NCBI GenBank assembly: GCA_944358755.1
Contig: CALVRY010000051.1
Span: 1-7,818, forward strand
Direction: 5' to 3'
Origin: an uncultured Bacilli bacterium
GTDB taxonomy: Bacteria > Bacillota_I > Bacilli_A > RFN20 > CAG-826
Length of the DNA stretch: 7,818 nt
Positions 1-5,689 of this stretch are shown piece after piece. Made by a program: the position numbers and the translations under genes. Numbering within the stretch: position 1 is the first letter of the stretch; each line of letters begins with the position of its first letter. A model generated the notes under the pieces. It saw only the letters and a program-made list of their open reading frames with translations. It was not told the DNA's origin and made no database searches.

Positions 1-195
1 ATGTTACTTCAATTGACTCATATGCCTTTTCTAATTGTTTGTCTATGACCTCAATTTTAATTTCTGATTCCGTTACTTTAATTGGCGAAAACGCATTTTC
101 TAGTTGTTCAAATCTTGTCGATGTAAAATTTGGAGAAAATTCTCAGCTTGAGTCAATCGGTTCCTCTGCCTTCTCTAAATGTTCTTCTCTAACAT
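1..195 (+). repeat. Direct repeat copy A of a 555-bp in-frame duplication
   Basis: Bases 1-195 match 556-750 with about seven single-base differences by eye and no indels. The offset of 555 bp equals 185 codons, so the duplication keeps the reading frame of the BspA-like gene. Similarity fades after about 195, and copy A is cut by the window edge, so the unit may extend further left. Confidence 0.9.
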
Positions 196-1046
196 CCATT
201 TTTATTCCAGATAGTGTTATCACTATTGGTTCTAATGCTTTTTATGGATGTACTGCTTTAACGATTTATTGTGAAGTCGCCTCCAAACCAAATGGATGGG
301 ATAACTATTGGTATGGATATGATTCTCAATTTATTTTAGTCGGTGGAGATATTATCATTAACGAAGATTATGCTTATGTTGTGCGTTCAATTAATGGCGA
401 GCAATATATTGAAATTGTTAGATATCTAGGTGATGAAGAAGAAGTAGTTGTTCCAAATACAGTAAATTATAATGGCGCAGATATTCCTGTTACTTTAATT
501 GGTAAATACGCGTTTTCTAAAAATAACATAGTAAAATCAGTAATAATAGGTGATAATGTTACTTCAATTGACTCATATGCTTTTTCTAATTGTTTGTCTA
601 TGACCTCAATTTCAATTTCTGATTCCGTTACTTTAATTAGCGAAAACGCATTCTCTGGTTGTTCAAATCTTGTCGATGTAAAATTTGGAGAAAATTCTCA
701 GCTTGAGTCAATCGGTTCATCTGCCTTCTCTAATTGTTCTTCTCTAACATTTATTAATATCCCAAACAGTGTTACTTCGATCGGCTATTCAGCCTTCTCT
801 AATTGTTCTTCTTTAACATCTATTAATATTCCAAAAAGTGTTACAGTAATTGATGTTAGTGCTTTTAAAAATTGTTCATCACTCACCTCAATTTTTATTC
901 CGGACAGTGTTACTACTATTGGTTATGGTGCTTTTGATGGATGTACTTCATTAATAATTTATTGTGAGTCACTATCTCGACCAAGTATGTGGGATATTTA
1001 TCGGAATATTTCAAATTGTTCAGTTGTGCGGGGATATGTTGAGTAA
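1..1046 (+). CDS. BspA-type leucine-rich-repeat surface protein, C-terminal part (cut by left edge)
   Basis: The frame is open from base 3 to the TAA at 1044-1046. The start-like TTG at 39 and ATG at 45 lie inside a repeat, so the true start is off the window. The visible 347 residues are LRR_5/BspA-type repeats of about 23 residues with the signature SAFSNCSSLTSINIPxSV. There are two blocks of repeats, each closed by a cap resembling GCTSLxIYCExxSKPxxW (about 247-300 and 934-996). Between them, about 330-500, is a linker module ending just before repeats resume. No membrane anchor or LPXTG motif is seen after the second cap; the protein simply stops at VVRGYVE. BspA-like proteins are generally secreted or cell-surface adhesins, but the signal region is outside the window. 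The family call is firm; the ligand and location are inferred from the family. Confidence 0.88.
   Translation, partial: VTSIDSYAFSNCLSMTSILISDSVTLIGENAFSSCSNLVDVKFGENSQLESIGSSAFSKCSSLTSIFIPDSVITIGSNAFYGCTALTIYCEVASKPNGWDNYWYGYDSQFILVGGDIIINEDYAYVVRSINGEQYIEIVRYLGDEEEVVVPNTVNYNGADIPVTLIGKYAFSKNNIVKSVIIGDNVTSIDSYAFSNCLSMTSISISDSVTLISENAFSGCSNLVDVKFGENSQLESIGSSAFSNCSSLTFINIPNSVTSIGYSAFSNCSSLTSINIPKSVTVIDVSAFKNCSSLTSIFIPDSVTTIGYGAFDGCTSLIIYCESLSRPSMWDIYRNISNCSVVRGYVE
556..750 (+). repeat. Direct repeat copy B of the 555-bp in-frame duplication
   Basis: This is the partner of bases 1-195. Inside and just after copy B the protein also has adjacent 69-bp (23-codon) leucine-rich repeats, for example GCCTTCTCTAATTGTTCTTC at 723 and again at 792. 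Repeat copying is therefore visible at both the single-LRR and the whole-block scale. Confidence 0.9.
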
Positions 1047-1140
1047 ATTTATATACTTTATAGAGATAAACTTATACGTTGTTACGGTGATAGAAGTGCG
1101 AGTTTAACTAAGAGTGCAATATATAAAATTATGTAATTAT

Positions 1141-1154
1141 AATAACCGGTTATT
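1141..1154. repeat. Perfect 14-bp palindrome in the convergent intergenic gap
   Basis: AATAACCGGTTATT is a perfect dyad with no loop. It lies in the 234-bp gap between the ends of the BspA-like gene and the ATPase pseudogene. With no loop and no T-tract it is a poor terminator. It could be a dimeric protein site or chance. I see no gene, RNA gene or clear terminator elsewhere in 1047-1280. Confidence 0.4.
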
Positions 1155-1280
1155 TTGATATGTATTACCGCTTACTAAAAATATTTGGTTTTTGTGCTTT
1201 TATAAAGTTTAATTATTTAGTCTTGAGTTTGGAAGGAAATAATCAAAAAAGTGCCGGTAATAAATTGGTTTTTAAACTTG

Positions 1281-2650
1281 TTAAATTCGCTGAAATTTCA
1301 TCTTAAATATCAAATCTTCTTCACTAGGAACATTTTGAATAAACATAATGTAATAAATTGGTAAATAAATAACTTTATCCTTTCTTATAACTTCACGTTC
1401 ATTTGAAAATACATAAGCACGATTAATATGGTATTCTTTTGTGGATATGAAGTTATTAAGTGCACTATGTCTTGTATAATCTTTTCCAGATTTAACTTCA
1501 ATTGGGAGAGAAGAAAGATTTTCATAATCGTCTATTAAATAATCGACTTCGCCTTTATTACGGTTATCGTAATAATATAAATTAAAGCCATGACAAATAA
1601 GTTCACCAGCAACAACATTTTCATAAACAGAACCGAGATTAACACTTTTGTTGTCGCTTAAGATCGCTTTTATATTTGTACTATAAAGTGCATTTGTTAA
1701 TAGACCAACATCATTTAGATATAGCTTTAAAAGATTTTTTGTTTCGGATTCTTTTAATGGATATACAGGATTAGAAATAGCTTTAACTTCTAAAGCAATC
1801 CCAGAATTGATTAAATAATCAAATTCATCTTGATAGGTCGAAAATCTTGCACCATCTTTGTTTTCGACATTTTTAACTGTGACTCTTTTCTTTTTATTTT
1901 CGAGATTTGAAGGAATTAGATCATAAATACGTGCGACTTTAAGTTTGTGTTCTTTATCGTATTTTGCAGCATCAGCAGCATAATATTCTTTGATTTCACT
2001 TTGAAGTTCACATATTAATTGAATGTTATGTGTCGCAAGATAAGTATTCACAGCATCTGGTAAACCTCCAACTAGAAGATATCTCTTAAATAGATCTAAT
2101 ATTTTGTTATGCAAAATTTCATCGAGTGATTCAAGATTTTCGAATTTATGTTTCATCACGTTAATTGCATATTCATTTACGTTATTAGCAATTAAAAATT
2201 CTTCAAAATCTAAAGGATACATTTTAATTTTTCTGATGCTTCCCATAGGGATTGAAGTGGTGTTATCTAATGCATCACCAAGTAATGAGCCACTAGCTAT
2301 ATATGTAAATTTATCATCTTCTTTTAGAAATTTTAAGAGAGTAAGCAAATTTGGATATTGTTAAATCTCATCAAGAAATATTATTGTATCTTTTTTGTGC
2401 CAAGTTCATTACCTGCAATAGTACCTACTTGCAAATAAAAATCTTCAATAGTTTTAATGTTTGAAAAAAGTTTATCTCCTTTGTAATCTTCAATCATATT
2501 AATCTCGATAAAGTTAGGAAATAAATCTTGGACTACCTCTCGAATTATAAAAGTTTTACCAACTTGTCGCACACCATCAATGAGTAATATTTTGTCTGAA
2601 TTAGATTTTAAATGATTTTCGATTACTGATTGTATTTTTCGAAAGAGCAT
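1281..2650 (-). pseudogene. DUF4143-type AAA ATPase, disrupted by frameshift plus nonsense codon
   Basis: Read on the minus strand, this is an ATP-binding protein of the AAA_14/DUF4143 kind. The start is ATG at 2650-2648, eight bases after AAGGAG. Walker A is GVRQVGKT (residues 26-33). The first frame ends at a TAA at 2381-2383. Shifting back one base inside the A run near 2391-2396 restores the expected continuation KKDTIIFLDEI (Walker B), but a TAA at 2361-2363 follows at once. The same frame then continues as QYPNLLTLLKFL to the TAA at 1281-1283. That part carries TYIASGSLLG, the PLDFEEFL motif typical of the family, and a C-terminal segment with VDYLID and LPIEVKSGK resembling a PD-(D/E)XK-like fold. 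The lesions are a probable one-A deletion and one CAA-to-TAA type change. The rest is well preserved, so decay looks recent. Sequencing error could explain the A-run indel but less easily the second stop. The cellular role of this family is not well established. Confidence 0.85.
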
Positions 2651-2658
2651 AATAAATT

Positions 2659-2664
2659 CTCCTT
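2659..2664 (-). promoter_or_regulatory. Ribosome binding site of the ATPase pseudogene
   Basis: AAGGAG on the minus strand lies eight bases before the ATG at 2650-2648. This fixes the original start and shows that the translation signal survives although the gene is broken. Confidence 0.75.
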
Positions 2665-2677
2665 AATTAAATTAATT

Positions 2678-2760
2678 AATTACACTTTTCAATATAAATT
2701 CGTAGTCAAAAATTACACTTTTCAATATTAAATTTGACATAAAAATTACACTTTTCAATA
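2678..2760 (-). repeat. Three 17-bp direct repeats at an exact 33-bp period, upstream of the ATPase pseudogene
   Basis: AATTACACTTTTCAATA occurs at 2678-2694, 2711-2727 and 2744-2760, all in the same orientation and perfectly conserved. On the ATPase strand it reads TATTGAAAAGTGTAATT. The two 16-bp spacers are AT-rich and differ from each other. The set ends about 27 bp before the ATPase start codon, where promoter or operator elements belong. A 33-bp period is close to three helical turns, which would put the copies on roughly one face of the DNA. Each copy contains TTGAAA and TGTAAT, which resemble weak -35 and -10 hexamers, so I cannot assign a promoter uniquely. Three copies with no spacer or cas context do not make a CRISPR array. 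Confidence 0.85.
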
Positions 2761-2830
2761 ATTTACTAGTGCAAATTTCTGTTTATAATGGGAGAATAAC
2801 TATTAATTTTAATCAAAAACACTGCAAAAC

Positions 2831-2857
2831 TTAATTAAAATCAAAAATTTTAATTAA
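2831..2857 (-). terminator. 11-bp perfect AT hairpin overlapping the kinase stop codon
   Basis: TTAATTAAAAT at 2831-2841 and ATTTTAATTAA at 2847-2857 are perfect inverted repeats around a five-base loop. The hairpin covers the last codons and the TAA of the kinase gene. On the minus strand it is followed shortly by short T runs. The stem has no G-C pairs, so it would be weak as an intrinsic terminator. It may instead be a weak 3' structure or chance in AT-rich DNA. Confidence 0.3.
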
Positions 2858-3790
2858 ATTGTCATTCAATAATTTTTCAACACGAATTTTTAAGGTAGCA
2901 ATATAATATGCCTTTCTTTGATCACTCATTATTGAAATATCTTTATAATAAGTTGGTATTGAGTTAAAAAAAGAAATTATTTTATCGAGTTTATTATTAA
3001 TTAGTGTTCTTATCTTTGATTTTGAGCTTTGAATTTCTTCTATATTTAAACTAAAGAATTCAACTAGAGAAATATATTTTCCATTATTGTCTTTAAAAGT
3101 AGTTATTCCTTCTAAAGCAGTATTGATCAAGAGTTTTTCATCTTTTAATAAATAGGTGATATCTTCTTCGCTAATGTTTCCATAAAAAGAATTTCCGCAA
3201 TCAAAAATAGGAGCAAGTTCATAATGAGATTTATCTTTGTATTTAATTAAACCCCAATCCTCATCTGTTCTATTAAGATTATTGATAAGTAAATCAATAA
3301 TAACTATTTCCCAAAACTTTTCTTTAACTAAAGGAATAGATTGAAGAATCGTATTGTAGCTTAGTTGAAGCAGAGTTTCTTGAATACTTTCAGGATATGC
3401 ATTTAAAGCAGCTAATTTTTCTTTTAGTAAATAATTTGTATCGTTTTTTAAATATTTGTATGGAATAAATAGTTCATTGGTATCATCTTTTATGAAGTCT
3501 TTACATGCAGAAACTAGTATGTTCTCTTTGCTATTAAAATAGACTCCAAGTAATGTTTTTTGAGCTTTATATCCTAATATATTGAAGATATGACAACCAA
3601 GATATTCACTTAAAGGATAATTTTGGCTTGAAAGATTATGAGTTTTCTTGTTTGAAAAGTGATTATTTTGAAACTTTAAAAACCAGTATTCGTTCTTATA
3701 CAAAATACCTTTCTTTCTAGAATCTCTGCCTCCATATTCAAGATTTCTAGAACTTAATTTAGAATCAGAGAAATCAATAATTTCAAACAT
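2831..3790 (-). CDS. HipA/CtkA-like serine/threonine kinase domain protein
   Basis: This intact 319-residue protein resembles the single-domain HipA_C/CtkA-like kinases. The N-terminal segment has a glycine-containing loop, then GILYKNEYWFLKF, where Lys39 is the likely ATP-binding lysine. Next comes SEYLGCHIFNILGYKAQKTLLG (about 61-82), typical of the family. The catalytic-loop region is FWEIVIIDLLI followed by NNLNRTDEDWG (170-180), and the metal-binding motif is PIFDCGNSF (195-202, Asp197). Family members phosphorylate protein substrates, as HipA does tRNA-synthetase GltX; the substrate here is unknown. The usual catalytic loop in relatives is roughly NxDRxxxNWG. Here the Asp is Asn173 and the later Asn is Asp178, so activity is uncertain. 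No HipB-like small HTH antitoxin is adjacent. The nearest regulator is the divergent AlbA_2/wHTH gene. The ATG at 3790 has a poorly placed ribosome site (18 bases away). Confidence 0.8.
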   Translation of the reverse strand: MFEIIDFSDSKLSSRNLEYGGRDSRKKGILYKNEYWFLKFQNNHFSNKKTHNLSSQNYPLSEYLGCHIFNILGYKAQKTLLGVYFNSKENILVSACKDFIKDDTNELFIPYKYLKNDTNYLLKEKLAALNAYPESIQETLLQLSYNTILQSIPLVKEKFWEIVIIDLLINNLNRTDEDWGLIKYKDKSHYELAPIFDCGNSFYGNISEEDITYLLKDEKLLINTALEGITTFKDNNGKYISLVEFFSLNIEEIQSSKSKIRTLINNKLDKIISFFNSIPTYYKDISIMSDQRKAYYIATLKIRVEKLLNDNLIKIFDFN

Positions 3791-3801
3791 AAGTGGTTCA
3801 T
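3754..3801 (-). other. Possible 15-codon leader ORF overlapping the kinase start
   Basis: ATG at 3801-3799 lies seven bases after AAAGGA (3809-3814), an ideal spacing. It opens a frame of 15 codons (MNHLCLKLLISLILN) that ends with a TAA at 3754-3756, inside the kinase gene in another frame. It could be a leader peptide coupling translation to the kinase. Alternatively the kinase originally began here and lost one base between 3801 and 3790. Restoring a base would give MNHL followed by MFEIIDFS. The evidence is spacing only. Confidence 0.25.
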
Positions 3802-3808
3802 TAATAAT

Positions 3809-3814
3809 TCCTTT
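3809..3814 (-). promoter_or_regulatory. Ribosome binding site AAAGGA, better placed for the upstream out-of-frame ATG
   Basis: On the minus strand AAAGGA is seven bases from the ATG at 3801 but 18 bases from the kinase ATG at 3790. No better site lies closer to the kinase start. Translation of the kinase may therefore be weak, coupled, or start differently from the annotation. Confidence 0.45.
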
Positions 3815-3963
3815 GTTTGTTTATTTTACTTGTTGGATTTAGATAATGATAGTGATAATTAATTATTTGTGTTTATCGAAAAGGTTTTATTTAATTGTTG
3901 ATTAATCGCGTGTATGTTTTCAATAATTAAAATATTTATCTTGTTATAGAAAAATGTCTATTT

Positions 3964-4011
3964 ATTGGTGACAGAATTGGTGACATTATTGGTGACAAAA
4001 TTGGTGACAAA
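3964..4011 (+). repeat. 12-bp tandem repeat array 1 (four units)
   Basis: TTGGTGACA starts at 3965, 3977, 3989 and 4001, an exact 12-bp period. The variable last three bases of the units are GAA, TTA, AAA and AAT. Read in the frame beginning ATT at 3964 it would encode IGDR IGDI IGDK IGDK and then TAA. That frame is open only from 3931 and has no clear start codon. The period of 12 equals four codons rather than a whole helical turn, which fits a coding origin at least as well as an operator. Confidence 0.9.
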
Positions 4012-4124
4012 TAAGTGAATAGATTATAAATTAATTAAGGAGAAATTCCGAATTAAATTAAAAACCTACTAAATTCAACTTAATTTATTTAAAAATATGT
4101 TACTTCGTAAAAAATTTTTTAATT

Positions 4125-4170
4125 ATTGGTGACAGAATTGGTGACATTATTGGTGACAAAATTCGTGACA
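4125..4170 (+). repeat. 12-bp tandem repeat array 2 (four units)
   Basis: Units start at 4126, 4138, 4150 and 4162. The first three match array 1 base for base, including the variable triplets GAA, TTA and AAA. The fourth is TTCGTGACA. The arrays are therefore homologous copies, 161 bp apart, and did not arise independently. In the ATT frame at 4125 it reads IGDR IGDI IGDK IRDR and then runs six more codons to TAA. It ends 41 bp before the AlbA_2 start. Confidence 0.9.
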
Positions 4171-4193
4171 GAATAAAAAATCAAGTATAAAAT
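4165..4193 (+). promoter_or_regulatory. Candidate promoter of the AlbA_2 gene overlapping the last repeat
   Basis: GTGACA at 4165-4170, the end of the last repeat unit, could serve as a -35 element. TAAAAT at 4188-4193 follows with a 17-bp spacer; TATAAA at 4186-4191 would leave only 15. The transcript would begin around 4200, giving a very short leader with the ribosome site almost at its 5' end. In this DNA such matches are common, so the call is tentative. Confidence 0.3.
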
Positions 4194-4200
4194 ATATAAA

Positions 4201-4206
4201 AAGGAG
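4201..4206 (+). promoter_or_regulatory. Ribosome binding site AAGGAG deciding the AlbA_2 gene start
   Basis: AAGGAG is five bases before TTG at 4212 and 14 bases before ATG at 4221. Spacing favours the TTG. The ATG gives MIENEHIEFK, closer to how relatives begin. Both starts are in frame and differ by three residues. Confidence 0.6.
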
Positions 4207-4211
4207 AAGAT

Positions 4212-5555
4212 TTGATCATTATGATTGAAAATGAGCACATTGAATTTAAACGAAGTAGCGGCGAAGCAAGAGATGCTATGAAATCTGTATGTGGAATGCT
4301 AAACAAGTATGGCGAAGGCACCATTTATTTTGGTTTAGATAATAATGGTAAACCAGTTAAAAATGTGATTAATGATTCCTCTCTTCGAGATATATCTCGT
4401 GCTGTTTTTGAATCGATTGAACCAAAAATTACTCCTGTAATAAGTATTGTAAAAATCGATAATGTAGATGTAATCGAATTAAAATTCCATGGAGAATTGG
4501 CGCCTTATTCCTGTAAAGGTGTTTATTATAATCGCTCGGCAGATGAAAATCGTCCAATGTCACAACAGGAATTATTGTTAATGTTCCAATCTAGAGGATA
4601 TGAAGACGAATGGGAAAAGAAAATTAGTGAATTTACAGAAAACGATATTAACGATAATTCACTCATGGACTTTTTTAAAGCTGCGAAAAAAGCTAAAAGA
4701 ATTGATCTAGAAGAATATAATAAATTAGATGTTTTGACCCATTTAGATTTAATTAAAGATGGTTATTTAAATAACGCTGGTTATTTTCTGTTCGGCAAAA
4801 ACCCTAACGTAGAAATTAAGCTTGCTACATATTTAACCAAAGAAAAGGTTAATTTTATCGACCTAAAATCTATTAAAGGAAATATTTATGATTTGGTGGG
4901 AATAGCAATTGATTACATAAAAGCTCATATGAACTGGAGAGTAGAAATTGGTGACAGAAAGCGAACTGAAATTCCTGAAATTCCAGAAAAGGCCATTAGA
5001 GAAATTGTTGTTAATTCGTTTGCGCATGCTAAGTATGGAAACGACTCCACACATGAAATCAATATTTTTCCAGATTTAATAGAAATTATAAATAGCGGAA
5101 ACTTTCCTGAAAGATATACACCAGAAGATTTTATAGAAAAAAGAATATCTTCCTTAAAAAGAAATCCATTAATTTTAGATGTTCTTTTTAGAAGTCGCGA
5201 TGTAGAAAAGTCAGGAAGTGGTTTCTCTAGAGTGAATAACTTATGTAAATTGTTTAAGGTGAAACGGAGTTATGAACGCCTACCTTTTGGATTTAAGTTT
5301 ATATTTTATAGGAATAATGTAAGCAACATACCTATTATTGCAGAAAAAAATGTAAGTAATTTAACAGAAGAAGAAACAATCGTCTTAAATGCCATTGATA
5401 GCAATAATAAAATCAAAGTTGAAGAAATCGCTGTCTCTTTAAATGTTTCTGCAAGAAAAGTTCAACGAATAATAAAAAGTTTAGTTGGAAAAAATTACAT
5501 TGCAAGAATCGGAACTAAAGGTGGATATTGGAAAATTCTTAAAAGTGGAAATTAA
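4212..5555 (+). CDS. AlbA_2 / GHKL-ATPase-like / winged-helix regulator (COG2865 type)
   Basis: This intact protein has about 447 residues. The N-terminal AlbA_2 (Schlafen-type) domain spans roughly 5-130: ENEHIEFKRS, then GMLNKYGEGTIYFGLDNNG and YYNRSADENRPMS. A middle helical region follows. An HATPase_c_4-like domain comes next, with REIVVNSFAHAKYG (Glu264, Asn268, His272), INSGNFPE (294-301) and DVEKSGSGFSRV (about 330-341). The C-terminus, about 384-447, is a winged helix-turn-helix (LTEEETIVLNAI, EEIAVSLNVSARKVQRIIKSL, then a GYWKIL wing). The linker before the wHTH contains NVSN twice. Family members are annotated as putative transcriptional regulators or ATP-binding proteins; Schlafen-type AlbA domains bind or cut nucleic acid in some lineages. 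A DNA-binding role is inferred from the wHTH. It is divergent from the kinase and carries repeat arrays just upstream, so autoregulation is possible but unproven. All three tryptophans are TGG. Confidence 0.88.
   Translation: MIIMIENEHIEFKRSSGEARDAMKSVCGMLNKYGEGTIYFGLDNNGKPVKNVINDSSLRDISRAVFESIEPKITPVISIVKIDNVDVIELKFHGELAPYSCKGVYYNRSADENRPMSQQELLLMFQSRGYEDEWEKKISEFTENDINDNSLMDFFKAAKKAKRIDLEEYNKLDVLTHLDLIKDGYLNNAGYFLFGKNPNVEIKLATYLTKEKVNFIDLKSIKGNIYDLVGIAIDYIKAHMNWRVEIGDRKRTEIPEIPEKAIREIVVNSFAHAKYGNDSTHEINIFPDLIEIINSGNFPERYTPEDFIEKRISSLKRNPLILDVLFRSRDVEKSGSGFSRVNNLCKLFKVKRSYERLPFGFKFIFYRNNVSNIPIIAEKNVSNLTEEETIVLNAIDSNNKIKVEEIAVSLNVSARKVQRIIKSLVGKNYIARIGTKGGYWKILKSGN
4947..4959 (+). repeat. Intragenic 13-bp copy of the array unit
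   Basis: ATTGGTGACAGAA inside the AlbA_2 gene is identical to the first unit of both upstream arrays (3964-3976 and 4125-4137). Here it encodes Ile-Gly-Asp-Arg in frame, just before the RKRTEIPEIP segment. It is a single copy. It may be coincidence, a relic of shared ancestry or an internal binding site. Confidence 0.7.
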
Positions 5556-5560
5556 ACATT

Positions 5561-5592
5561 AAGCGATTTTCTAATTAAAAATAATGCTTTTA
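5561..5592 (+). terminator. Candidate terminator after the AlbA_2 gene
   Basis: AAGC (5561-5564) pairs with GCTT (5586-5589). An inner stem ATTTT (5566-5570) pairs with AAAAT (5578-5582) around CTAATTA, with a small asymmetric internal loop. TTAT follows. It begins six bases after the stop codon, the right place, but the stem is AT-rich and imperfect. Confidence 0.35.
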
Positions 5593-5638
5593 TACAAGAC
5601 CTTCGATTTAATTTCGAATTTTAACATCAGGATTTCGA

Positions 5639-5667
5639 TAAAAAACCTCGCAAAAGTTAGTTTTTTA
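5639..5667. terminator. Possible bidirectional terminator between convergent genes
   Basis: TAAAAAAC (5639-5646) and GTTTTTTA (5660-5667) form an 8-bp perfect inverted repeat with a 13-base loop. It lies between the rightward AlbA_2 gene and the leftward dehydrogenase pseudogene, 23 bp beyond the latter's stop codon. A6/T6 arms serve as a U-tract on either strand, but the stem has only one G-C pair. Confidence 0.3.
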
Positions 5668-5689
5668 ATAAATATAAAGAAAAAATGAA

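Larger units (their letters stand above)
3791..4211. other. 421-bp divergent intergenic region with two repeat arrays
   Basis: This is the gap between the leftward kinase and the rightward AlbA_2 gene. It is very AT-rich. It holds the kinase ribosome site near 3809, two 12-bp repeat arrays (3964-4011 and 4125-4170), an orphan AAGGAG at 4037-4042 with no good start after it, and the signals of the AlbA_2 gene at 4165-4206. Each array is followed 27-30 bases later by AAGGAG and has TATAAA 15 bases after its last repeat. The region between the two arrays thus looks like a duplicated upstream region that has lost its gene. No tRNA or other RNA gene was recognised. Confidence 0.6.

Noticed and set aside
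1163..1262. Inverted repeat TATTACCG (1163-1170) and CGGTAATA (1255-1262)
   Set aside because: The arms are only 8 bp and 84 bases apart, with no mobile-element gene between them. Too weak to call a structure or terminal repeat.
2104..2364. Plus-strand open frame opposite the ATPase pseudogene
   Set aside because: It has no recognisable domain or convincing ribosome site and is antisense to clearly family-matching coding sequence. It is a shadow frame.
2678..2760. CRISPR-like look: identical 17-bp repeats with 16-bp spacers
   Set aside because: The repeats are too short, there are only three, the spacers are AT-rich, and no cas gene is present. An operator-type repeat is a better fit.
2784..2789. 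Perfect TATAAT on the plus strand suggesting a rightward promoter
   Set aside because: No acceptable -35 hexamer lies 16-18 bp upstream, and transcription would run antisense into the kinase gene. In AT-rich DNA one such match is expected by chance.
3964..4191. Small proteins encoded by the repeat arrays (IGDx peptides)
   Set aside because: The frames have no start codon with a ribosome site and stop within a few codons after the arrays, so I do not call them genes.
4863..5054. Minus-strand open frame opposite the AlbA_2 gene
   Set aside because: It is short, has no motif, and is fully covered by the conserved GHKL-like region on the other strand.
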